Source of the DNA: an uncultured bacterium
GTDB taxonomy: Bacteria; Nitrospirota; Thermodesulfovibrionia; Thermodesulfovibrionales; CALJEL01
Direction of reading: 5' to 3'
Length of the DNA stretch: 32,552 nucleotides
NCBI GenBank assembly: GCA_938074335.1
Contig: CALJEL010000075.1
Location: forward strand, 1 to 32,552
The first letter of the stretch is position 1, and every line of letters starts with the position of its first letter. The notes under the pieces are model-generated. The model searched no databases, was not told the origin of the DNA, and saw nothing but the letters and a program-made list of their open reading frames with translations. Shown here piece by piece: positions 26,478-32,552 of this stretch. A program made the position numbers and the translations under genes.

Positions 26478-27014
26478 CTAATTCTTTAAAAGAAACCTGT
26501 CATTACCTGTATGGGCATCATGACAGTCAAGGCATCTGAAGTCTGGGTATCTATGAACATTATTCTTAAGGATATCTTTCCTGTCATGACAGTAAAGACA
26601 GAATTCTCCGGGTTCTGATACCAGCATATAGGCATAACCTGAACTGTGAGGCATATGACATACCCTGCATCCACCAGCAGCTATCGGACCGTGAAGCCAT
26701 TTTTTTTCCATATCCATATTGTGGCAGTAAAAACAGAGTCTTTCAGTAGGCATTATCAATTCATTCGTATCCTTTCTGTGGCAGCCAGAACACATCCTTG
26801 CAGCATAGGGACCATGCTCAGCAGGGATATGGAGTGCTTTCTTTTCTGAAAGATGTGAGTCTATCTTTTGTACTTTAGCAGTCAGACCTGATTCGGTTAT
26901 TTCTGGTCCCGGTACCCCGTCAAAAAAGAAGGAAAGTATTTTATACCTCTTCACTGGATCGGAACATCCAGAAAGAAGCATTACAATCAAGGATATTATT
27001 AAAAATCTTATCAT
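26478..27014 (-). CDS. Pentaheme cytochrome c lipoprotein
   Basis: A lipoprotein signal peptide (MIRFLIISLIVMLLSGC, lipobox LSGC) is followed by five CXXCH motifs in the C-terminal 105 residues: CSGCH, CFYCH, CRVCH, CLYCH and CLDCH. The spacing, with LHGPIAAGGC before the third and VHRYPDF before the fifth, repeats the two-heme module of the 15-heme protein at 17809. The N-terminal 70 residues are heme-free and probably a tether. Anchoring to the inner leaflet of the outer membrane beside the barrel (35 bp downstream) suggests the periplasmic half of the conduit. It starts 12 bp after the stop of the NHL gene; no clear Shine-Dalgarno is seen. Confidence 0.92.
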   Translation of the reverse strand: MIRFLIISLIVMLLSGCSDPVKRYKILSFFFDGVPGPEITESGLTAKVQKIDSHLSEKKALHIPAEHGPYAARMCSGCHRKDTNELIMPTERLCFYCHNMDMEKKWLHGPIAAGGCRVCHMPHSSGYAYMLVSEPGEFCLYCHDRKDILKNNVHRYPDFRCLDCHDAHTGNDRFLLKN

Positions 27015-27026
27015 GAGCTAATTGTT

Positions 27027-28184
27027 TTATTCTGATTTTTCACCCTCTGGTATATTCTGTTTTTCAAAGACCTGTTGTTTCTTTTTTACTTCTTCAAGGA
27101 GCTCCTGATCCGAAAGATACCTCATGCCTTTCTGCTTTCCAAAGGCATAAACATTCACCATCCTGTCACCAAACTGGCTTGTAACTAATACAATGTATTG
27201 AATCTCAAAATCAGGGGCAGCATGCTGTCTGAAATAATCAATATTGTTATAATCAATAACCACCTTTGCTGGAAGTACAAGCCTGCCAGGTTTTGTTCCC
27301 CCACCACCAAAAAACATCAGCAAAAAGCCATCCTTATTGAATATCTGGACATTAAAAAATGCTGCATCAGCCACATATACCCTTCCCTCTCTGTCAACAG
27401 CAACACCCCGTGGTCTTGCAAAATGACCCAGATTAACACCAAGCCTTCCTACTGTTCCTTTAAAATGTCCATCCCTGTCAAACTTTACAATCTGAAACCT
27501 TCCTGCATCACTCACATAAAGTGTACCCTCTTTATCAAAGACAAGATTTGTGGGTCTGTCAAGCCATTCAGAGGTATCACCTCTTCTTCCAAAGGTCCTC
27601 GTAATCTCACCTGTTAATTTGTCAAAGACCTTAATCTCGCCATTCTTTATATCGGCAACATATACCTCATCTTCAAAGGGGACTGCATCAACTGGTTTCC
27701 AGTCTCCTATAATTCCATAGGACTTTACATAGAGATCATTCCTATCAAAAACCACTACCTGCTTTCTTACAGGATCAGATATATATTTATTTCCCTCTGC
27801 ATCTATGCTTATATTTACAGGCTGCATGAGCTTGCCCTGACCCATTGCACCCTTCAGGTATTCATATCTTTTGTTCTTTAAATCGAAGATAATCACACCT
27901 GCATTTGTATCACAGACATATATCTTTCCATCATGTACTGCCACTCCATAGGGTTTGTCAAGCCTTCTCTCATCTTCTTTTTCACCTATTATGAATTTTT
28001 CAAAACCTGACTTTGGTGGCTCCACATCCTTTGCACCTGTAAAGGATGTCAGAAATTGTATCCTTGGAGGATCAGGCGGTTCCGGAAAAAATACAGGAGG
28101 TTCTTTTATCTCTACTTTATGTACAGCACAGGCAGAGATGATAAATAAGAATGATAAAAAAACTATTTTTAATACTGAAATCAT
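27027..28184 (-). CDS. NHL-repeat beta-propeller lipoprotein
   Basis: The signal peptide ends in a lipobox (LFIISAC). A Pro-rich linker (EPPVFFPEPPDPPRIQFL, about residues 28-45) precedes a propeller of NHL repeats: DKPYGVAVHDGKIYVCDT, MQPVNISIDAEGNKYISDP, DRPTNLVFDKEGTLYVSDA, ARPRGVAVDREGRVYVADA. The last 40 residues are charged and probably a flexible tail (ELLEEVKKKQQVFEKQ). At 385 residues it is longer than its paralogue at 22521, from which it differs in the linker and tail. The IQFLTSFTGAKD segment after the linker is often seen in NHL proteins beside cytochrome clusters. It probably scaffolds conduit components; no enzymatic residues are apparent. No Shine-Dalgarno is obvious at the ATG. 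Confidence 0.9.
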   Translation of the reverse strand: MISVLKIVFLSFLFIISACAVHKVEIKEPPVFFPEPPDPPRIQFLTSFTGAKDVEPPKSGFEKFIIGEKEDERRLDKPYGVAVHDGKIYVCDTNAGVIIFDLKNKRYEYLKGAMGQGKLMQPVNISIDAEGNKYISDPVRKQVVVFDRNDLYVKSYGIIGDWKPVDAVPFEDEVYVADIKNGEIKVFDKLTGEITRTFGRRGDTSEWLDRPTNLVFDKEGTLYVSDAGRFQIVKFDRDGHFKGTVGRLGVNLGHFARPRGVAVDREGRVYVADAAFFNVQIFNKDGFLLMFFGGGGTKPGRLVLPAKVVIDYNNIDYFRQHAAPDFEIQYIVLVTSQFGDRMVNVYAFGKQKGMRYLSDQELLEEVKKKQQVFEKQNIPEGEKSE

Positions 28185-28223
28185 TTATTATATTCTAAAC
28201 ATTGAAATTATAAAATTAATAAA

Positions 28224-28249
28224 GAGGGAAGAGATTCCTCCCTTCCCTC
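28224..28249 (-). terminator. Hairpin after the tetraheme cytochrome gene
   Basis: GAGGGAAG (28224-28231) pairs with CTTCCCTC (28242-28249) around a 10-nt loop. On the minus strand it is followed by TTTATTAATTTTAT. It lies between the tetraheme gene and the NHL gene and could partly end transcription, so the first gene is expressed more than the rest. Confidence 0.5.
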
Positions 28250-28257
28250 ATACAAGC

Positions 28258-29046
28258 TTACGGAGTCTTGCTGCCTTTTGCGTGACAGGACAGACAGAGA
28301 TTACTATTAGCATCACTTACATAAAGGAACTTTTCACCGCTGTTACCAGTGTTGTGAACAGCATGACAGGTTGAGCATTCCATCTTTCCATTCCAGAGAT
28401 AGTTGCTTACAGGCGTTGTACCAAATTGGGCTGTAGCAGAATCGTATATCTCTGGATCCTCAGCAGCAACACTGTCATAATCAAAACCAATTGGATGGTG
28501 ATTAAGGAGATAGCCATCCTTACCAATCTTATACTGGACTGCAATAGTGCTTCCTCCTGAGCTCCTTGACCTTGTATCCTGAGGTGCATGGCCATACTCA
28601 TTAACAGCAACTGTTCCATCGTGGCAGCTTAGACAGAGAAGTGATACAGAACCCACCTTATCAAAATAATCAACAGACTGGGGATATTTTGAGCCTGAAA
28701 GGGGTTTATCAGGGCCTGGGTCATAGGGTGCAAAGACCTGGGTGGTTACTGCATGGTTCCACAATGGTAAATAGGTATAGTCAGGTGGTGCTTCAGGACC
28801 TGTTCCAGCACCGCCAGATGTGCTCAGCTTATATGCATGGTGCGGTGCGTGACACCATACACATATCCTGTTCAGAGCATCTGCTGGCATGGCAGGATAG
28901 TTGCCACCTGGCTGCCCCTGTCTCAGATCATGGGGTGTGCCATTGATACCTGTGCCGGGAGTGTAGGTACCTGTAAAAGCCATAGCAACAGCACCGGCAA
29001 GCAAAATAATAAAGAGGCTCATCAATAGGATAAAGGACCTTTTCAT
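28258..29046 (-). CDS. Exported tetraheme cytochrome c
   Basis: A signal peptide (residues 1-23, ending AVAMA) is followed by four CXXCH motifs in 262 residues: CVWCH, CLSCH, CSTCH, CLSCH. Conserved-looking surroundings include HHAYK, LPLWNHAVTT, LLCLSCHDGTVAV, NHHPIGFDY and MECSTCHAVHN, which also occur in the first third of the 12-heme protein at 20792. Additional His residues (HAPHH, NHHP) could be distal ligands. The size, four hemes and abundant-expression signals (strong Shine-Dalgarno gaaggaggtc, a -24/-12 promoter, a leader hairpin) make an extracellular or filament-forming cytochrome possible, such as the tetraheme OmcE class; sequence homology to OmcE is not shown. It is the first gene of the minus-strand conduit set. 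Confidence 0.92.
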   Translation of the reverse strand: MKRSFILLMSLFIILLAGAVAMAFTGTYTPGTGINGTPHDLRQGQPGGNYPAMPADALNRICVWCHAPHHAYKLSTSGGAGTGPEAPPDYTYLPLWNHAVTTQVFAPYDPGPDKPLSGSKYPQSVDYFDKVGSVSLLCLSCHDGTVAVNEYGHAPQDTRSRSSGGSTIAVQYKIGKDGYLLNHHPIGFDYDSVAAEDPEIYDSATAQFGTTPVSNYLWNGKMECSTCHAVHNTGNSGEKFLYVSDANSNLCLSCHAKGSKTP

Positions 29047-29071
29047 TGGAAGACCTCCTTCAATTCATTTA

Positions 29072-29088
29072 GCTGCTCTAAGAGCAGC
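29072..29088 (-). other. Leader palindrome in the tetraheme cytochrome mRNA
   Basis: GCTGCTCT-A-AGAGCAGC is a perfect 8-bp inverted repeat around one base. It lies between the predicted -24/-12 transcript start (about 29111) and the Shine-Dalgarno. It could fold as a 5' hairpin that stabilises the mRNA or be an operator. Confidence 0.5.
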
Positions 29089-29121
29089 CCTAAAACCTTA
29101 TCTGACAGGCACATTATTTAA

Positions 29122-29137
29122 AGCAATTCATATGCCA
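29122..29137 (-). promoter_or_regulatory. Sigma54-type -24/-12 promoter for the tetraheme cytochrome and conduit set
   Basis: On the minus strand the sequence reads TGGCATATGAATTGCT: TGGCA at -24, TTGCT at -12, with GG and GC exactly 10 bp apart. The transcript would start near 29111, giving a leader of about 65 nt before the tetraheme start at 29046. Confidence 0.72.
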
Positions 29138-29202
29138 AACAAAAAAATTTAGTAATTTTAAATAAATATCCTTATCCCCTCCCACTGTTCATCTACCATT
29201 AA

Positions 29203-29237
29203 GGGTGAAATGACCATCTTTTATGGGTGAAATGCTC
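29203..29237. promoter_or_regulatory. Paired palindromic activator sites between divergent -24/-12 promoters
   Basis: GGGTGAAATGACC (29203-29215) and GGGTGAAATGCTC (29225-29237) are spaced 22 bp start to start. The left halves are identical to the copies at 17706 and 17727; the right half of the second copy is degenerate. The likely ligand is the NtrC-family regulator encoded at 19405. Confidence 0.7.
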
Positions 29238-29300
29238 TTCACTCTGATAATTTACTGGAGTCAAAATTACAAAAATAAATAATTTCAAAGATTCTAAACA

Positions 29301-29316
29301 TGGCATAAACCTTGCT
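29301..29316 (+). promoter_or_regulatory. Sigma54-type -24/-12 promoter for the large cytochrome gene
   Basis: TGGCATAAACCTTGCT matches the -24/-12 consensus (TGGCAC-N5-TTGCT) except for one base, with GG-N10-GC. The transcript start would be near 29327, leaving about 48 nt that include the Shine-Dalgarno. Confidence 0.75.
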
Positions 29317-29374
29317 TATATCTAATGTGAACCCTTCTGGCAGGCATTAAAAAATAATGGAAGGAGGATTAGAA

Positions 29375-32300
29375 ATGAGAAGAGCTGTTCTCGCAACCAT
29401 ATTCATCTTTCTGATTGCCCTTTCTGGAGTAGCCCTTGGAGCCCATCCAGATGTGACAGTTAAAAATGCCGCTGGCAATCCTGTATCTGGAATCGAACCA
29501 TACAGCCCAAAACAGACATGCAGCGGCTGCCATATCCCTCAGTGTGAAGCTCCAACACCTGAAAATCCAAAGGGTTATTGCAACACCCAGCAACAGAACA
29601 GGGATGATTATGGAATAGGTTTAAAACAGGTCCAGCAGCATGTGGGAAGAATCCTTGCGGATGGCACAGTGACATTCGCCTCTCAGACAGTGAACTCCTT
29701 TGAACACGGAGTATCAGTTGGTAAGCACATGAATCTGGGAAGAAATGAGGCTTACACAGCTCAGATGAGGACAGTCTGGAAACAGGCCTTCTTCACAAGT
29801 TCACCAGGGATGTTTGGAAGGTTTTGACCTCCATCGAACCGCCAGTTGGCGGCAATGCATATTAATATGACTGGTGATCCCTATGGCAGGCAGCTTGAGG
29901 CATCACCACCAGACTGGGTAAAGACCTGTGGAGCCTGTCATGTTGGTGGTGGCCAGCTTGAATATGACAGGACAATGAATCCGTATGGACCAAATTCTCC
30001 TGCTGGTGACAGATATATCTATATAAAACCTCATGTAGACCCGCAAAGTGGTGAAATTATGGCTGGAGGCATATATGATATCTCCCAGACACCAGAACTC
30101 CAGCAAACTGAATTATATGGCTCAAACAATGTAGAGGTTGACTGCATGCTTTGCCATTCCATGGATGCAAGACCTATGGTAGCATGGTATATGTCAATGG
30201 GCTGCGGTCAGGGTGGCATACCGGGCCCAAAAAATGACCCTGACTGTTCAACTGATCCAAGATTTAATTACCAGCCAGGCCAGATCTATGATATTTATAA
30301 CAGAAACCTTGCACTTCTGATGGGTAGACTAAATATTACTGCAACAGCAGGGCTTGGCGTGCCTGTAAATCCCATGACAGGTGAACTTATGGTAAACACA
30401 CCTCAAACAATACCTGGGACAACCATTGCCTCAAAACCAGGGTCAAAAAACTGTGCCCAGTGTCATGCAAGGGATGAAGACACAGTGGGTCTTCCAGGGA
30501 TGAGTGCCATGCTTGCTGGATTTGGAAACTATGCAAGGATAACAATGCCTGGCTATGGATTTGACTTTGATGAGATATCTTCAACTGGCACATGCAATCC
30601 ATCAGATCCTTCAAGGGATTGTAAAAATAATAGTATGTGGTTTGAACTGGGCTGTAAAACAGGTATGGGCAAAAGGGCACAGAAGACAGGTCAGGGCTCA
30701 AGTGATAAATTCGGTCCATCCGGGATGTGTATTGTCTGTGAGCAACTTGCCTGGAGTCAGGGTATCTGTTTGAATCAAACCCTAAAAAATTACTGCGCCT
30801 GGCTCGGTGTGAGCATAGACAATAATCCAATGAATGATATTGGCAGACCTATACCAAACAAGATGCCTGACACAGATGTCCATGATGCAGCTAATATGAA
30901 ATGTGCTACCTGCCATTACAGCCTTGAAGGTACAATTCCCTCAAAAACCTATGGTGGTGTCAACTATCCAGAGGAAAATATTCAGAAGATAGACCACCAG
31001 TTTGCACAGGGATATTCAACTGTTGAAAAATCAAAAGACAACCTTGATGGTACAGTTACCTGTGCAAGCTGTCATATAACAAAGGAACATCCAAACTCAT
31101 CGGGTGCACCAACACCGGCTCATGCAAACTTCCCGTCCATTCATTTCCAGAAGATAGATTGTAGAACCTGCCATATACCAAGTGTCTATTCAGCACCTGG
31201 AAAACTTAAATACAGAGACTGGACAGTTGGATGGTTTAGAGGACTCAACAGAAATCAGCTTGACTGGAACTTCAACATGCTTACAGGTTCACATGACCCA
31301 ATGCCTGCTTTAAGGGCATGGATAACCACACCAGAGGGGACAAAGATTGCTCCTGTACTACCCACTGTACAACCTATATGGACAGAAAAGCTCATAATAA
31401 ACGGGAATCCTGTATGGGTACCCACAAAGACAAGGGATGTAGCAAATGCTGCTGCCATTGTAAAGGGAAAGATGAATGATGGACTGCTTCAAGGAGTAAA
31501 CTTTACCATTAATGGAGCAAATGTAATACCTCTCTTTGATGGATTCCAGCTTGCTGATGCACTTGCTATTGACACAAAGGCTGATATTGATGCCATGGTT
31601 GATGAGCTCATGAATAGCAATGGTAACGGACTCGCTCCCCATGCCCAGCTGGATGATCCAAAGCTCGGCATGTTCCAGTTATTCTTTGATCCAGGTCATG
31701 GTGTTGTACCAAAGCAATATGCCCTTGGTGGTTCAATGACAGGTGGATGCATTGCCTGCCATTCAAGCTCAGACCCTACATCTAAGAACTACAGTCCTAA
31801 ATCAACTGGATTCTTTGACAGAAATCAGGAGCTTCTGGAACACCCCTTGAGCCAGCTTGCTGATTATGACTGTGATATACTTGTGCCTGCTGTGTTTCCT
31901 GATGTACCCACATGTAAGGCATACATTGGTGGAAAGCTTATGCCAGGCCTTGGTCTTTCAATGGATGGAATTGATTTCATACAGATGATGGCAATCAAGG
32001 AAGGAGACCCTGACTGCAATCCCATGATGCAGATATTCGGGCTTCCAGCAAACTGTGATCCTCAGGTAATTCTCTCAAGGGATGAGGTAAGACAGCGCTT
32101 TGCTACAAAACTCCAGCAGAGCACATTTAATGGTTCAAACAGGGTTGTATGGAATATCGCTGTTGAGAAAAACCCTGGTAATCCAGGACATCAAAACTCC
32201 TGGGATCAGGCAACCATCTGCTACAATCCATTAACAGGTGAGACCATGCCCTGCACAGATGGAGGTATGATACTTACAGTGGTCAATTCAAACCAGCTTT

Positions 32301-32552
32301 TGGGGTATGATAGCGCTACCCTATCCAAACTTACAGATCCATCAACAGCGGGTATCCCAAAACCAATAGCTCAATTCACTTACTCCATTAGCGGTCTCAC
32401 CGTTTCTGTTGAAACCTCCTCCGCTGCCTGCTCAAGCTCTGACTGCTCCTATAACTGGTCATTCGGTGATGGCTCCATTGCCTCAGGTCTCACTGCCACC
32501 CATTCTTACTCTGCTCCAGGCGACTATAACCTTAAACTCACTGTTGTTGACA
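29375..32552 (+). CDS. Large exported multiheme cytochrome c with PKD domain and in-frame UGA (possible selenoprotein); runs off right edge
   Basis: I chose ATG 29375 (aaggagg 7 bp upstream) over ATG 29357; it starts with the signal peptide MRRAVLATIFIFLIALSGVALGA. Codon 151 is TGA (29825-29827); the frame then stays open to the window end, and both sides belong to one cytochrome: CSGCH before it, and CGACH, CMLCH, CAQCH, CATCH, CASCH, CRTCH and CIACH after it (8 sites), plus a CIVCE lookalike. A C-terminal PKD domain (YNWSFGDGS, HSYSAPGDYNLKLTVVD, about residues 1000-1059) suggests surface location. The downstream part alone would lack a signal peptide, so separate genes are unlikely. A hairpin after the TGA fits the bacterial SECIS pattern, so Sec is the favoured reading; a recent nonsense mutation or a sequencing error are the alternatives. 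It is controlled by a -24/-12 promoter and is divergent from the conduit set. Confidence 0.82.
29825..29852 (+). promoter_or_regulatory. In-frame UGA and SECIS-like hairpin in the large cytochrome gene
   Basis: The UGA at 29825-29827 is followed by CCGCC (29839-29843), loop AGTT (29844-29847) and GGCGG (29848-29852), an all-GC 5-bp stem. The loop begins 16 nt after the UGA and has G at its second position, which meets the general bacterial SECIS pattern (short stem, small loop with G in the first two bases, 16-37 nt away). The loop is not the GGUCU seen in fdhA here. Confidence 0.55.

Larger units (their letters stand above)
29047..29374. promoter_or_regulatory. Divergent control region between the tetraheme and Sec/octaheme cytochrome genes
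   Basis: This 328-bp gene-free stretch holds, in order: the Shine-Dalgarno and a 17-bp leader palindrome of the minus-strand gene (29072-29088), a minus-strand -24/-12 promoter (29122-29137), a paired-palindrome activator site (29203-29237), a plus-strand -24/-12 promoter (29301-29316), and the aaggagg Shine-Dalgarno (29361-29367) of the plus-strand gene. The activator pair sits almost midway, its centre about 83 bp from the -24 GG of each promoter. Confidence 0.7.

Noticed and set aside
28187-28192. TATAAT on the minus strand just before the NHL lipoprotein gene
   Set aside because: It lies only 2 bp before the start codon in very AT-rich DNA with no good -35; probably chance.
28641-28946. 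Plus-strand open frames antisense to the tetraheme and other cytochrome genes
   Set aside because: They are shadows of real cytochrome frames with poor protein composition and no ribosome sites.
29357-29827. Short 156-residue monoheme cytochrome ending at the TGA
   Set aside because: The downstream frame continues the same protein for about 2.7 kb with seven heme motifs and lacks its own signal peptide, so a single interrupted gene is the better model.
29825-29827. TGA read as Trp by an altered genetic code
   Set aside because: Other genes in the window use TGA as a normal stop (for example at 19066-19068 and 23513-23515) and TGG for Trp.
1-32552. CRISPR arrays, tRNA or rRNA genes, insertion sequences, prophage
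   Set aside because: I saw no spaced direct repeats, cloverleaf sequences, transposase motifs or phage genes.

Overview
The window reads as a chromosome segment of an anaerobic, probably thermophilic, Gram-negative bacterium. Arg AGA/AGG and Ile ATA codons are heavily used, genes are tightly packed, and c-type cytochromes are abundant. The gene mix (selenocysteine NAD(H)-linked formate dehydrogenase, formate-tetrahydrofolate ligase, 2-oxoacid:acceptor oxidoreductase, multiheme cytochromes with an outer-membrane barrel) fits Nitrospirota of the Thermodesulfovibrionia type or a related dissimilatory metal or sulfur metaboliser. That placement is inference; no rRNA or other marker gene is present.

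Left part (1-8150, plus strand): an archaeal-type thymidylate synthase possibly cut by the left edge, then a C1 operon: NuoE-like, NuoF-like, FdhA (read through a UGA-Sec codon at 4181), a stand-alone cyclic-nucleotide-binding protein and Fhs. Together these would interconvert CO2, formate and 10-formyl-THF, the start of the methyl branch of the Wood-Ljungdahl pathway, using NADH and probably ferredoxin. A strong hairpin separates this operon from a convergent cardiolipin-synthase-like gene.

Middle part (8148-16172): PLD/cardiolipin synthase, divergent Rrf2 and Fur regulators (with a Fur-box-like palindrome against the fur start), an orphan gamma-alpha fused 2-oxoacid:acceptor oxidoreductase subunit, a monoheme cytochrome, a small conserved-looking protein, a four-helix membrane protein, and an acyl-activating-enzyme/ACP/PlsC fusion.

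Right part (16194-32552): an electron-transfer and regulation island. A histidine kinase with a Cys-rich GAF region lies divergent from a 15-heme cytochrome, a PilZ protein and an NtrC-family sigma54 activator. A seven-gene minus-strand set follows (29046 down to 20792): tetraheme cytochrome, NHL lipoprotein, pentaheme lipoprotein, 669-aa outer-membrane barrel, SurA-like chaperone, NHL lipoprotein, 12-heme cytochrome. This is the make-up expected of a porin-cytochrome conduit for extracellular electron transfer. Divergent from it runs a large exported cytochrome (at least 8 hemes plus a PKD domain) that leaves the window at the right edge. By motif count the window encodes at least 45 c-type hemes.

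Two observations stand out. First, the large cytochrome has an in-frame UGA at codon 151, followed at typical spacing by a GC hairpin that satisfies the general bacterial SECIS pattern, while the frame stays open for about 2.7 kb more; it may be a selenocysteine-containing multiheme cytochrome. Second, paired copies of a palindromic motif (GGGTGAAATnACC) occur in only two intergenic regions, each beside sigma54-type -24/-12 promoters facing the cytochrome genes. This suggests one sigma54 regulon, plausibly driven by the two-component system encoded between them.
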